A DNA stretch of 64,000 nt. It comes from Microbispora hainanensis (lineage in GTDB: Bacteria; Actinomycetota; Actinomycetes; Streptosporangiales; Streptosporangiaceae). Below are positions 30,535 through 40,827 of this stretch, piece by piece. Both the position numbers and the translations under genes were made by a program. A model generated the notes under the pieces. That model was not told the origin of the DNA. It saw nothing but the letters and a program-made list of their open reading frames with translations, and did not search any database. The first letter of the stretch is position 1; each line of letters opens with the position of its first letter. The stretch covers positions 89,465 through 153,464 of the forward strand of contig NZ_VIRM01000014.1 in NCBI RefSeq assembly GCF_006874475.1, written 5' to 3'.

Positions 30535-33321
30535 ATGGCACACCCCACCGAATCCGGCGACGCTGACACGACTCCGGACTCGGCCGAAACCCCGGCGGAC
30601 ACGACAGCCGGAGACGAATCGGCGACAGGTGCAGAGGCGACGCGCGTGAACGGCAGGCGTGACCCCCGGGTCCCACTCACCACCGCGGCCGGGCTCGGCG
30701 CGGTGGCGGTCGTCGTGGCCCTGGTCACCGGAGGCTCGGCACCGGTCGTGACCGCGGTCGCGGGAGTCGTCACCGGCCTGCTCGCGGCCATCTCGCTGAT
30801 CATGGCCGCCTCCCGTGTCGTCTCCGCCCACCGGCGCCAGCCCGGCGCGTGGCGGTGGATGGCCGCCGGGTCGCTGACCTGGCTCCTCGGCGTCGGCGTA
30901 CGCCCCGTGGCCGACGGCACGCCGTTCGTGCTCACCTTCGCCGACCTGCTCATGCTCGTCGGTTCGGTGCTGCTCGCGATCGGCTGCGGCATGTCGGTGA
31001 AACCACCCGCGTTCACACGCGGGGTGATACGCCAGGCGGCCGACGCCTACCTGGGCGCGGCGTCGGTCTTCGCCGTGGCCTGGGTCGCCGTGCTCGGCCC
31101 GGCGTTCCGGAAGGCGGAGGACACCGGAGCGTTCTTCGTCGCGCTCGCGCTGCCCGTGGTCTGCCTGCTCGCGACCTGCGCCGTGACACCGGCCGTGGCG
31201 GCCTCCCGATCGGGCAACCGGGTGGTCGGGCTCGCCGGCGTGGGTCTGCTCACCGCGATAACGGCGGCGGAGCTGGCCACGGCCCTCGCCCGCCTCGACG
31301 GCGACACGCCGCCGCTCGCGGCGGGGCTCGTCGTCCCGGCCATGCTGCTGGTCCTCGCCGTCGCCCCGTGGGTGCACGAGGACCGGCCGGTCAGGCCGTT
31401 GCCCGCCGCGCTGACGGCCGCCACCCCGCTCGTGCTGGTCGCCGCCGCCACGCTGGTCGCCACCCTGTACGCGATCGGCAACAGCCGCGACGCCGCCCTG
31501 GTGATCGTGGCCGCCTCGGTCGTCCTCGTCCTGCTCGGCCGCCTGTTCGTGCTCCTGGTCGAGACCGCGGGCATGCGCCGCCTGGTGGACGTCGGCGAGC
31601 AGCAACTGCGCAGGCTCGCCGAGAACACCGGCGACGTCGTGCTGGTGTGCGATCCACGCGGGGTCATCCAGGAGGTCGGTCCCGGCCTCGAGACGACGTA
31701 CGGCTACTGCCCCGACGACCTCGCCTTCCGGCCGATCTTCGACTACATCCACCCCGAGGACGTGCCGGCCGTACAGGCGCTCCTCGATCGCATGATGGAC
31801 GACGAGGACGACGGGCCGGATCAGGAGGGTGGACCGGCGCAGGAGGACGGGGCGGCACAGGGGGGCGGCACCCGCATCTCCTGCCGGTTCCGCGCCTCCG
31901 ACGGCACCTGGCGTCCCACCGAGTCCGTCGCCGCCCGGCACGTACGCGACGACGACCTCGTCCTGGTCACGATCCGCGACCTCAGCCACCAGGTGGCCCT
32001 GCGCAACCAGGTCACCCACCTGACCTTCCACGACGGGGTCACCGGGCTGCCCAACCGGGCCTACTTCGAGGAGCGCGCCCGGGACGTGCTCACCCGCCGC
32101 GGCGCCGGCGGAACCGCCGTGATCTTCCTGGACCTCGACGGCTTCACCTCCGTCAACGACTCCGTCGGCCACGCCAGCGGCGACCACCTGCTCGGCCAGG
32201 CCGCCCGCCGCCTGCGCTCGGCCGTACGCGCCGACGACACGCTCGCCCGGTGGGGCGGGGACGAGTTCGCGGTGCTGCTGGAGGGCGGCGGGTCCGGCGG
32301 CACCGACGCGCAGACCGCCATCGACCTGGCCGAGCGGCTCGTCCGCGCGGTCTCCAACGAGCCGTTCCGGGTCGCGGATCGGGACATCGCGCTGACGGCC
32401 AGCGTCGGCGTGGCCTTCGCCGAGGAGGACCTGCCGCCCGGAGACCTGCTGCGCAACGCCGACGTGGCGATGTCGCGGGCCAAGGAGCTCGGCGGGCGCC
32501 GGATGGAGGTGTTCGCCACCCACATGCACGCCGACGTCCTGCGCCGCCTGGAGATCGCCTCCGACCTGCAGCGGGCGCTGCTGGAGAACCAGTTCGCGAT
32601 CGAGTATCAGCCCGTGGTCGACCTGGCCACGTCGCAGGTGACCGCCGTCGAGGCGCTGGTGCGCTGGTGGCGGGGCAGCACGTTCGTGCCGCCCGAGCAG
32701 TTCCTCGGGCCCGCCGAGGACACCGGGATCATCGTGCCGCTCAGCGAGTGGATCCTGCGCGAGGCGTGCCGCGAGGTGGCGGCCTGGCGCGCGTCGTCAT
32801 GGGACATCGGGCTGGCGCTGAACCTGTCCGCGCGGCAGATCATGGCCCCGCGCTTCGTGGAGACCGTGGCGGAGGCGCTGAGCGAGAGCGGGCTGCCCGC
32901 CAGCGTGCTGACCCTCGAAGTCATCGAGGAGATGCTGGTCGAGGACGCCGGCGAGATGATCAGCAGGCTGTCGGAGCTGAGGACCCTCGGCGTACGGCTG
33001 GCCATCGACGACTTCGGCACCGGCTACGCGTCGCTCGCGTTCCTGCGGCAGCTGCCGGTCGACATGATCAAGATCGACCCGTCGTTCGTCTCCGGGCTCG
33101 GCCGCGACGACACGCTGACCCTGCTGACGAAGACGATCGTGCAACTCGGCAACGACCTCGGGCTGATCGTCGTCGCCGAGGGCATCGAGCGTCCCGAGCA
33201 ACTCGACCTCCTGCGCAAGATGGGCTGCACGCGCGGCCAGGGCTATCTGGTGGCCCGCCCCATGACCGCACGGGGCGTCGACTCCCTGATGCCGAGCACG
33301 ACCCTCCAGAACACCGCCTGA
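30535..33321 (+). CDS. Membrane PAS-GGDEF-EAL cyclic-di-GMP protein
   Basis: 928 residues from ATG 30535 (GTG 30532 is in frame), with GGGAGGGG upstream. About eight to nine membrane segments occupy residues 45-345, in a seven-to-nine-helix sensor module. A PAS domain follows (about 360-480), carrying an acidic insert rich in DDED and Gln/Gly. GGDEF (RWGGDEFAVLL) and EAL (VEALVRWW, DDFGTGYAS, KIDPSF, VVAEGIE) are intact. It is the second such composite protein in the window, with the PAS as extra input. The 189-bp gap upstream shows no strong promoter. It ends 4 bases before a long-unit tandem array. Confidence 0.93.
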   Translation: MAHPTESGDADTTPDSAETPADTTAGDESATGAEATRVNGRRDPRVPLTTAAGLGAVAVVVALVTGGSAPVVTAVAGVVTGLLAAISLIMAASRVVSAHRRQPGAWRWMAAGSLTWLLGVGVRPVADGTPFVLTFADLLMLVGSVLLAIGCGMSVKPPAFTRGVIRQAADAYLGAASVFAVAWVAVLGPAFRKAEDTGAFFVALALPVVCLLATCAVTPAVAASRSGNRVVGLAGVGLLTAITAAELATALARLDGDTPPLAAGLVVPAMLLVLAVAPWVHEDRPVRPLPAALTAATPLVLVAAATLVATLYAIGNSRDAALVIVAASVVLVLLGRLFVLLVETAGMRRLVDVGEQQLRRLAENTGDVVLVCDPRGVIQEVGPGLETTYGYCPDDLAFRPIFDYIHPEDVPAVQALLDRMMDDEDDGPDQEGGPAQEDGAAQGGGTRISCRFRASDGTWRPTESVAARHVRDDDLVLVTIRDLSHQVALRNQVTHLTFHDGVTGLPNRAYFEERARDVLTRRGAGGTAVIFLDLDGFTSVNDSVGHASGDHLLGQAARRLRSAVRADDTLARWGGDEFAVLLEGGGSGGTDAQTAIDLAERLVRAVSNEPFRVADRDIALTASVGVAFAEEDLPPGDLLRNADVAMSRAKELGGRRMEVFATHMHADVLRRLEIASDLQRALLENQFAIEYQPVVDLATSQVTAVEALVRWWRGSTFVPPEQFLGPAEDTGIIVPLSEWILREACREVAAWRASSWDIGLALNLSARQIMAPRFVETVAEALSESGLPASVLTLEVIEEMLVEDAGEMISRLSELRTLGVRLAIDDFGTGYASLAFLRQLPVDMIKIDPSFVSGLGRDDTLTLLTKTIVQLGNDLGLIVVAEGIERPEQLDLLRKMGCTRGQGYLVARPMTARGVDSLMPSTTLQNTA

Positions 33322-33325
33322 CGTC

Positions 33326-33470
33326 GTGCCGGAGGCGCGCCATGGGCACAGTGCCGGAGGCGCGCCAGAGGGCACAGCGTCGTGCCGGAGGCGCGCCAGA
33401 GGGCACAGTGCCGGAGGCGCGCAGGGGTAGGCGTTTCCCGCGTCGCTCGGTGTGCCGTGCCGGAGGCGCG
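33326..33470 (+). repeat. 26-bp tandem array after the GGDEF-EAL gene
   Basis: Three units of about 25-26 bp, starting with GTGCCGGAGGCGCGCC and ending GGGCACA (33326-33350, 33351-33376, 33382-33407), then a partial unit (33408-33422) and a separate GTGCCGGAGGCGCG copy (33457-33470). The array starts 5 bases after the stop codon. No gene is seen in 33322-33592. Confidence 0.85.
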
Positions 33471-33555
33471 GGATCGTGCCGGGCGCGTGGCGGGTCGCAT
33501 AGCCTGGGAGTCCGTTGTGGGTGTCTTGGATGGCGAGACGGGCGTCCCAGATGAT

Positions 33556-33585
33556 TTGACGTGGAGGCGCTCCATCGGACATCGT
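33556..33585 (+). promoter_or_regulatory. Candidate ilvB operon promoter
   Basis: -35 TTGACG (33556-33561), 18-bp spacer, -10 CATCGT (33580-33585). The -10 ends 7 nt before the leader-peptide ATG, so the leader peptide would itself be translated from a leaderless mRNA end. Confidence 0.5.
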
Positions 33586-33592
33586 TGTAGCC

Positions 33593-33640
33593 ATGCATAG
33601 CGGTGGGATTCTCGTAGTACTTCGCAGGCGCGCAGCCTGA
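33593..33640 (+). CDS. ilvB leader peptide (attenuation)
   Basis: A 15-codon ORF encodes MHSGGILVVLRRRAA. Five consecutive codons specify Ile, Leu, Val, Val, Leu, exactly the end products of the pathway. It lies between the candidate promoter and a terminator hairpin upstream of ilvB. Stalling at these codons when charged branched-chain tRNAs are scarce would change folding of the downstream RNA. Too short for ordinary gene finders. Confidence 0.88.
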   Translation: MHSGGILVVLRRRAA

Positions 33641-33697
33641 CGAAGCACTAGGTCCTGCGCGCGCCCCAGCTCCGCTCAGCGGATGGGGCATTTTTTA
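33617..33697 (+). promoter_or_regulatory. Transcription attenuator upstream of ilvBNC
   Basis: A pause-type hairpin (CTTCG-CAGG / CCTG-CGAAG, 33620-33645) covers the end of the leader peptide. It is followed by an intrinsic terminator: GCCCCA (33663-33668) and TCCGC (33671-33675) pair with GCGGA (33679-33683) and TGGGGC (33684-33689), then A and six T (33691-33696). GCGCGCAG (33628-33635) can alternatively pair with CTGCGCGC (33655-33662), giving a competing structure. Confidence 0.85.
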
Positions 33698-33757
33698 TGC
33701 CAGGAGTCACGCCAAGCAGCCCAGCCAGAAGCAAGCTCAGCCACAAGGAACGAGCCG

Positions 33758-35503
33758 ATGACCGAGAAAATGACAGGTGCCCAGGCCCTCGTGCGGGCGC
33801 TGGAGCAGGTCGGGGTCGACACGGTGTTCGGGATCCCGGGCGGGGCCATTCTCCCCGCCTACGATCCCCTCTACGACTCGACCAAGGTCCGGCACGTGCT
33901 TGTACGGCACGAGCAGGGCGCCGGCCACGCGGCCGAGGGCTATGCGCAGGCGACCGGCAGGGTCGGGGTGTGCATGGCCACCAGCGGCCCGGGGGCGACC
34001 AACCTGGTGACCCCGATCGCCGACGCCTACATGGACTCGGTGCCGATCGTCGCGATCACCGGCCAGGTCTCCACCCCGCTCATCGGGACCGACGCGTTCC
34101 AGGAAGCCGACATCTCCGGCATCACGATGCCGATCACCAAGCACAACTTCCTCGTCACCAACGCCGAGGACATCCCGCGGACCATCGCCGAGGCGTTCCA
34201 CATCGCCGCGACCGGCCGTCCGGGGCCGGTGCTCGTGGACATCGCCAAGGACGCCCTGCAGGCCACCACCACCTTCTCCTGGCCGCCGGTCATGCAGCTT
34301 CCCGGCTACCGCCCGGTGACCCGGCCGCATTCCAAGCAGATCCGCGAGGCCGCCCGGCTGATGACCGAGGCCAAGCGGCCGGTGTTCTACGTCGGCGGCG
34401 GCGTGCACAAGGCGCGGGCCGCGGCCGAGCTGCTTGAGCTGGCCGAGCTGACCGGCATCCCGGTGGTCACCACGCTGATGGCGCGGGGCACCTTCCCCGA
34501 CAGCCACCCCCAGCACATGGGCATGCCCGGCATGCACGGCAGCGTGTCCGCCGTCGGCGCCCTGCAGCGCTCCGACCTGCTGATCGCGCTCGGCACCCGC
34601 TTCGACGACCGGGTGACCGGTGAGCTGTCCAGCTTCGCGCCGCACGCCAAGGTCATCCACGCCGACATCGACCCCGCGGAGATCTCCAAGAACCGGCACG
34701 CCGACGTCCCCATCGTGGGCGACTGCCGCGAGGTGATCGGGGACCTGATCACGGCGGTGCGAACCGAGCAGGCCGAGGGCCGCAAGGGCGACTATGCCGA
34801 GTGGTGGCGGCTCCTCAACGGCTACAAGGAGACCTACCCCCTGGGCTACGAGGAGTTCGCCGACGGCTCGCTGGCCCCGCAGTACGTGATCGAGCGGCTG
34901 AGCGCGCTGGTGGGACCGGAGGCGATCTACACCGCGGGCGTGGGCCAGCACCAGATGTGGGCCGCGCAGTTCGTGAAGTACGAGCACCCGGGGACGTTCA
35001 TCAACTCCGGCGGCGCCGGCACGATGGGCTTCTCCGTCCCGGCCGCCATGGGCGCGAAGATGGGCTGCCCCGACAAGGTCGTGTGGGCCATCGACGGCGA
35101 CGGGTGTTTCCAGATGACCAACCAGGAGCTGGCGACCTGCGCGATCGAGGGTGTGCCGATCAAGGTGGCGGTCATCAACAACGGCAACCTCGGCATGGTC
35201 CGCCAGTGGCAGACCCTGTTCTACGACGAGCGCTACTCCAACACCGACCTGCAGCGGCCCAAGCGGATTCCCGACTTCGTGAAGCTCGCCGAAGCGTACG
35301 GTTGCGTCGGCCTGCGGTGTGAGCGTCCGGAGGACGTGGACGACACGATCCGCAAGGCCATGGAGATCAACGACGTGCCGGTGGTGGTCGACTTCGTCGT
35401 GCACCAGGACGCGATGGTCTGGCCGATGGTCGCGGCCGGCACGAGCAACGACGACATCAAGTACGCCCGTGACATGGCGCCGAACTGGGAGGGTGGAGAA
35501 TGA
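33758..35503 (+). CDS. ilvB: Acetolactate synthase large subunit
   Basis: 581 residues from ATG 33758, with AAGGAA 7 nt upstream; the longer frame from 33683 lies in the attenuator and is rejected. ThDP-dependent condensation of pyruvate to acetolactate or with 2-ketobutyrate. The catalytic Glu is in [12 protein letters not shown], the ThDP/Mg motif [14 protein letters not shown] and the FAD/dimer motifs are typical. It is first in ilvBNC and subject to the upstream leader-peptide attenuator. Confidence 0.97.
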   Translation: MTEKMTGAQALVRALEQVGVDTVFGIPGGAILPAYDPLYDSTKVRHVLVRHEQGAGHAAEGYAQATGRVGVCMATSGPGATNLVTPIADAYMDSVPIVAITGQVSTPLIGTDAFQEADISGITMPITKHNFLVTNAEDIPRTIAEAFHIAATGRPGPVLVDIAKDALQATTTFSWPPVMQLPGYRPVTRPHSKQIREAARLMTEAKRPVFYVGGGVHKARAAAELLELAELTGIPVVTTLMARGTFPDSHPQHMGMPGMHGSVSAVGALQRSDLLIALGTRFDDRVTGELSSFAPHAKVIHADIDPAEISKNRHADVPIVGDCREVIGDLITAVRTEQAEGRKGDYAEWWRLLNGYKETYPLGYEEFADGSLAPQYVIERLSALVGPEAIYTAGVGQHQMWAAQFVKYEHPGTFINSGGAGTMGFSVPAAMGAKMGCPDKVVWAIDGDGCFQMTNQELATCAIEGVPIKVAVINNGNLGMVRQWQTLFYDERYSNTDLQRPKRIPDFVKLAEAYGCVGLRCERPEDVDDTIRKAMEINDVPVVVDFVVHQDAMVWPMVAAGTSNDDIKYARDMAPNWEGGE

Positions 35504-35558
35504 GCCCCGCCCAGGCCCGACCCGTTCACGACCAGCAGCGCGAGGAGATGGAGCAAGC

Positions 35559-36083
35559 ATGAGTCGCCACACGCTGTCCGTGCTGGTGGAGAACAAGCCG
35601 GGCGTGCTGGCCCGGGTCGCCGCCCTGTTCAGCCGCCGCGGGTTCAACATCGACTCGCTGGCGGTCGGGCCCACGGAGCACGACGACATCTCGCGGATGA
35701 CCATCGTCGTCAACGTGGAGGACCTCCCGCTGGAGCAGGTCACCAAGCAGCTCAACAAGCTGGTCAACGTCATCAAGATCGTCGAGCTCGACAACAGCCA
35801 GTCGGTGCAGCGCGAGCTGATGTTGATCAAGGTGCGGACCGACTCGGAGAGCCGGTCGCACGTCCTCGAACTCGTGAACCTCTTCCGGGCGCGTTGCGTT
35901 GACGTGGCTACGGACGCGGTCACGATCGAGGTCACCGGGACGACCGACAAGCTGGAGGCGTTCGTCCGGGTCCTTGAGCCGTACGGCATCAAGGAGCTCG
36001 TGCAGTCGGGCATGGTGGCCATCGGCCGCGGTGCCCGTTCCATCACCGACCGCTCGCTTCGCGCCCTCGACCGCAGCGCATAG
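35559..36083 (+). CDS. ilvN: Acetolactate synthase small (regulatory) subunit
   Basis: 174 residues from ATG 35559, with GAGGAG and GGAG sites just upstream. The N-terminal ACT domain (SVLVENKPGVLARVAALFSRRGFNIDSL) binds valine for feedback control of IlvB; the C-terminal ACT-like domain follows. It is 55 bp after ilvB and 48 bp before ilvC in the same operon. Confidence 0.97.
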   Translation: MSRHTLSVLVENKPGVLARVAALFSRRGFNIDSLAVGPTEHDDISRMTIVVNVEDLPLEQVTKQLNKLVNVIKIVELDNSQSVQRELMLIKVRTDSESRSHVLELVNLFRARCVDVATDAVTIEVTGTTDKLEAFVRVLEPYGIKELVQSGMVAIGRGARSITDRSLRALDRSA

Positions 36084-37133
<1,050 letters not shown>

Positions 37134-37156
37134 GGCTCGCGAACGCTCGCGTGACC

Positions 37157-37198
37157 GCGGCGCCGCGCCCCGCCCGGAAGGGTGGGGAGCGGCGCCGC
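37157..37198. terminator. Bidirectional terminator between ilvC and dacB
   Basis: A 19-bp stem with one wobble and one mismatch (37157-37175 with 37180-37198) and a GGAA tetraloop lies between the convergent stops. Confidence 0.75.
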
Positions 37199-37262
37199 GT
37201 CGCGTTTCACGCCTCCCGCCGGCCGGCACTGGCCTCGCCGGTCGGCGCCGGGGCCGGGCGGG

Positions 37263-38876
37263 TCAGCAGCGGGCGGGCTTGAGCCAGGAGCATTCGAGGT
37301 CACCGGCCGAGGGCCGCCGGGACACCGGGCCGGCCTCCTGCGGTGTCGATTCCGGCGCCACGCCGCGCGCGTCCGCCGTCTCGTCCACCGTTTCGTTCGC
37401 CGTCTCGTCGACGGGGGCGTTCCTGGTGAACTGGGCCAGCCTCACGGCGATCCGGTCCTCGAGGTCGCGCGGCGGGCCGGACAGGTAGCCGTTGCTGATG
37501 ACCGAGAAGACCAGCGGCTCGCCGTCCGCGCTGGTCACGTAGCCCGACAGCGCGGTCACGCCGGTCAGCGAGCCGGTCTTGGCGTGCACGTTCCCGGCCG
37601 CCGCCGTGCCGCCCATCCTGCTGCGCAGCGTCCCGCCGACCATGCGCTCCGCTTCTCCCGCGATCGGCAGGGCGGCGTACCAGGTGGGGAACCAGGGCTT
37701 GCCGCGCACCGCCGCGAGCAGGGCCGTGATCCCGGCGGGCGTCAGGGCGTCCACCCTCGACAGGCCCGAGCCGTCCCGCAGCCGCAGCGTCTTCACGCCG
37801 TTCGCCTGCGCGAACGCGGTCGTCACGGCGAGTCCGGCGGCCCACGTCCCCGCGCCGGAGACCTTGCGTCCCATCGCCTTGGTGAGGATCTCCGCGTGCA
37901 TGTTGTTGCTCAGCTTCAGGAACGGCACGAGCAGCTCGCCGAGGGGCATCGACCGGCGTGCGGCGACCGTGACGGCCTTCGCCGGGGCGGTCCCGCGTAC
38001 GGTCGGCCCGAGCACCTTCACGCCGTGCCGGGCCAGCCCCTCGCGGAACAGGGTGGCCGCGTAGAGCGTGGGGTCCCACACCGCGACCCACTCGTCGTAC
38101 GGCTCGGCGACCGTGCCGCTGACCACGACGGTGTTGGTGCCGTGCTGCCGCTCGACGAGCACGTCCGTCTCGTCGCCGGTGACGGCCTTGTTCACGATCG
38201 TCACGTAGCCGGTGGCCGGGGTGGTGGACACCTTTGCGGCCTTGCCGGGGCCGCTTCCTGGCGCAACCGAGACGATCACCGAGCCCGCGTCGTAGTCGGT
38301 GTCGGGCGCCGCGGTCAGCGCCGAGATCTGCCCGGCGTAGTAGTACGGCTCGTCGTCCCAGGCCCAGTCGGTGCCGAGCCGTACGTCGTCGAACCAGGTG
38401 TCGTCGGCGAGCAGCCGTCCCGTGACGACCTTGACGCCGGCCGCCGCGACCTTGGCGGCGAGCGCGTCGTAGTCGGCGGCGAGCATGGTGGGGTCGCCCG
38501 TGCCCCGCAGCGTGAGGTCGCCGGCGACCGTACGGCCCGCCTTGGACGCGGCGAGCACGTCGGTCGTGAACCGGAAGTCCGTGCCGAGCGTGTCGAGAGC
38601 GGCGGCCGAGGTGAGCAGCTTGGTGTTGGAGGCGGGCGCGAACAGCTTGTCCGCGTCGAGGGAGTAGAGCTCCTCGCCGGTGGCGGCGGCACGTACGGCG
38701 ACGCCCGCCCGCGCGGGGGCCAGCCGGGAGTCGGCGAGGATCTGGTCGAGGTCGCGGGTCAGGTCCGCGATGCCGGGGGCCGGACCCCGCGCCCCGGCGG
38801 GGACGCCGGAGCCCGCGATTCCGGTGGCCAGGACGGCACCGGCCAGCATGATCGTGATACGTCGTGACAACCGCAC
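37263..38876 (-). CDS. dacB: D-alanyl-D-alanine carboxypeptidase/endopeptidase, S13 (PBP4) family
   Basis: 537 residues from GTG 38876, with GGGAG upstream. A signal peptide ends near GARG. The three penicillin-binding motifs are present: SxxK in PASNTKL, SxN in LKLSNNMHAE and KTG in HAKTGSL. It should trim peptidoglycan stem peptides outside the membrane. The C-terminal 45 residues after the catalytic domain are acidic then Pro/Ser-rich and end with two Cys (LECSWLKPARC), an unusual tail. It is convergent with ilvC. Confidence 0.93.
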   Translation of the reverse strand: MRLSRRITIMLAGAVLATGIAGSGVPAGARGPAPGIADLTRDLDQILADSRLAPARAGVAVRAAATGEELYSLDADKLFAPASNTKLLTSAAALDTLGTDFRFTTDVLAASKAGRTVAGDLTLRGTGDPTMLAADYDALAAKVAAAGVKVVTGRLLADDTWFDDVRLGTDWAWDDEPYYYAGQISALTAAPDTDYDAGSVIVSVAPGSGPGKAAKVSTTPATGYVTIVNKAVTGDETDVLVERQHGTNTVVVSGTVAEPYDEWVAVWDPTLYAATLFREGLARHGVKVLGPTVRGTAPAKAVTVAARRSMPLGELLVPFLKLSNNMHAEILTKAMGRKVSGAGTWAAGLAVTTAFAQANGVKTLRLRDGSGLSRVDALTPAGITALLAAVRGKPWFPTWYAALPIAGEAERMVGGTLRSRMGGTAAAGNVHAKTGSLTGVTALSGYVTSADGEPLVFSVISNGYLSGPPRDLEDRIAVRLAQFTRNAPVDETANETVDETADARGVAPESTPQEAGPVSRRPSAGDLECSWLKPARC

Positions 38877-38957
38877 AGTCCGCTCCCGGGTGAGTGGCTT
38901 TCCGCGATCGTCGGTGAGCCGTGCCAGGGCGGCAATACGGAAATGTACGTATAGCGA

Positions 38958-39491
38958 TCAGGCGGGCATCGAGACCAGGAACACGCAGTCGCCGAAGGCC
39001 ACCTCGTCGCCGGCCCGCACGGACGCGGGGCCGACCAGGCGCCAGCCGTTCAGCCGGGTGCCGTTCATCGAGCCGAGGTCGACGAGCAGCCAGGAGTCGT
39101 GCTCCCGCCGCAGTTCGGCGTGCACCCGCGAGACGGTCAGGTCGGCGAGGACGAGGTCGCAGGAGGAGCCGCGGCCGACCAGGTAGCGGGCCCGGCCGTC
39201 GGTGGGCAGGGCGAGCCGGGGCAGCCGGGGACGCCGCCAGGCGGACTCGATCCGGCTGCTCAGCTCCGACACGGAGGCGACGGCGTCGGTGATCCTTCTG
39301 CGCCACCGCCCGCGGTGCGGGAGGTCGGAGATCAGCTCGTCCAACTCGTTGCGACTGCGAGCGCGGAGCGCGAGGTCCACCCGGCCGACGAAGGTCTCCA
39401 TGGACAGGCGTCCTTCGGCGGCCCGGTCGCGGAGCTCGCTGAGCGCACGCTCGCGGTCCCCGTCCGAGGCGCGAACCGGGGGAGAGCTCAT
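38958..39491 (-). CDS. DUF1707 and FHA domain protein
   Basis: 177 residues from ATG 39491. The N-terminal 55 residues are DUF1707 (VRASDGDRERALSELRDRAAEGRLSMETFVGR), a short SHOCT-like actinobacterial module. A basic linker follows, then a C-terminal FHA domain with GRGSSCDLVL, SRVHAEL and LGSMNGTRLNG, all phosphothreonine-binding residues intact. No membrane span. It probably reads Thr phosphorylation by Hanks-type kinases, such as the one at the left edge; the pairing is inference. Confidence 0.9.
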   Translation of the reverse strand: MSSPPVRASDGDRERALSELRDRAAEGRLSMETFVGRVDLALRARSRNELDELISDLPHRGRWRRRITDAVASVSELSSRIESAWRRPRLPRLALPTDGRARYLVGRGSSCDLVLADLTVSRVHAELRREHDSWLLVDLGSMNGTRLNGWRLVGPASVRAGDEVAFGDCVFLVSMPA

Positions 39492-39614
39492 GAAAGGAGT
39501 ATCCGTCGCAGTGGTCCGAGGTGTCCAGAAGACTGCCGTATTCCCCGTCGATCCCGGGGTGGGAGCGGGGGCGCCGGGCGTGGCGTCCCCGCTCCCTGCG
39601 CCGTGGGCGCGTCT

Positions 39615-40508
39615 CTACTGCCGGCCGAAGTCCTGGGTCCAGTACGGGCCGCCCGCGGCGACGTACCCGACCCCGATGTCGGTGTAGTTGCAGTTGAGGA
39701 TGTTCTGCCGGTGCCCGGGGCTGTTCATCCAGCCCTGGACCACGGCCTGGGCCGTGCCGTAGCCCTTGGCGATGTTCTCCGCCGCGGCCCGCCAGGTGTA
39801 GCCGGCGGCCGTGATGCGGTCGGCGAAGGAGCGGCCGTCCTTCGAGGTGTGGTCGAAGTAGTTCTTCGCGGACATGTCGGCCGAGTGGGCGTACGCGGCG
39901 GCGCGCAGGCGCGCGTCGTGCTTCAGCGGGCCGCAGCCCGCCTTCGCCCGCTCGACGTTGGTGAGGCGCACCACCTCGTTCTCGATGGCGGTGCCCACGG
40001 CCGAGCCGCTCGTCGGAGAGGCGCTGGGCGCGGCAGGGGCGCTCGCGGAGGGGCTCATGGCGGGGGCGGTGCTGGGGACGGCGGAGGGGGCGCCGCTGGG
40101 ACGTGGGGCGGAGGTCGCGGTGGGAACCGGGGTGGGGATGTCGCAGTCGAGGCGCACCGGCTTCGAGCGCGACACGTGGCCGCGATAGTCGGTGACGACG
40201 CTGTAGTACGCGCCGTCCACGCAGGTCAGCGCGACGGTGACGCGCGCGTTCCTGACCACCTTGGAGCCGCTCTTGATCACGCGGTCGGGGCCCGGCCTGC
40301 TCTTCACGATCCGGACCCGGAAACGGGCGTTGTCGACGCAACCGGCCCGCGAGCCCGCCGCGCGGATCTTGCCGTCCACGCTGACATACGGCTTCGCGGC
40401 GGCGACCCGGCAGCCCGCGTGCCAGGCCTCGGCCTGAGCGGGTGCCGCCGTCATGCCGGCGGCCGCGACGCTCCCGAGGCACAGGACCGCTCCGAGCGCT
40501 CTGTTCAC
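39615..40508 (-). CDS. Secreted CAP-domain (SCP/YkwD-like) protein
   Basis: 297 residues from GTG 40508, because GGAGG lies 7 nt upstream of it but only 1 nt from ATG 40514. A signal peptide ends at AQAEA. A Cys-containing N-terminal domain of about 110 residues (four Cys) is followed by a Ser/Pro/Ala linker and a C-terminal CAP domain: VRLTNVERAKAGCGPL, HSADMSAKNYFDHTS, ENIAKGY and GWMNSPGHRQNIL. Bacterial CAP proteins are secreted and of mostly unknown function. Confidence 0.9.
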   Translation of the reverse strand: MNRALGAVLCLGSVAAAGMTAAPAQAEAWHAGCRVAAAKPYVSVDGKIRAAGSRAGCVDNARFRVRIVKSRPGPDRVIKSGSKVVRNARVTVALTCVDGAYYSVVTDYRGHVSRSKPVRLDCDIPTPVPTATSAPRPSGAPSAVPSTAPAMSPSASAPAAPSASPTSGSAVGTAIENEVVRLTNVERAKAGCGPLKHDARLRAAAYAHSADMSAKNYFDHTSKDGRSFADRITAAGYTWRAAAENIAKGYGTAQAVVQGWMNSPGHRQNILNCNYTDIGVGYVAAGGPYWTQDFGRQ

Positions 40509-40514
40509 GATCAT

Positions 40515-40827
40515 TCCTCCAGTGGGGGTTAGACGCTGGGGAAGTCGTCATTATGGTGCGCCAGAGACCGACATGTGGTGATAAATCGGTCCAAGCCGGA
40601 AAGTATCTACCTTCTCTTAAACTTCCTTTAGGCCACACACTGCCTTGAATGTCCGATAATCCGCAGGTCAGTGGCGTGATCGGCGCGGGGACCGGCTTGA
40701 GGTGCGCTTAAGGTCGTCCGTGGCCTCCCGCGCCGCCCGTTCCAGCCGCTCGCGGCGGCTCCGGGATCGCCACGCCCGCCCGCATGCCGCCTGATGGGTC
40801 ACCGGGCTGAGGATCCGCGCGATCCCC
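40515..40827. other. Intergenic region with minus-strand promoter candidate
   Basis: No gene is seen. On the minus strand CATAAT (40555-40550) is a plausible -10 for the CAP gene, without a good -35. AGCCGC/GCGGCT (40744-40760) may terminate the upstream MFS gene. The stretch 40575-40665 is unusually A/T-rich for this genome. Confidence 0.4.

Noticed and set aside
33683..33757. Longer N-terminus for IlvB
   Set aside because: The extra codons lie in the attenuator terminator; AAGGAA supports ATG 33758.
37300..40638. Very long minus-strand open frame (1112 codons) through dacB, FHA and CAP genes
   Set aside because: Arg/Gly/Pro-rich shadow in another frame of three well-supported genes; typical of GC-rich DNA.
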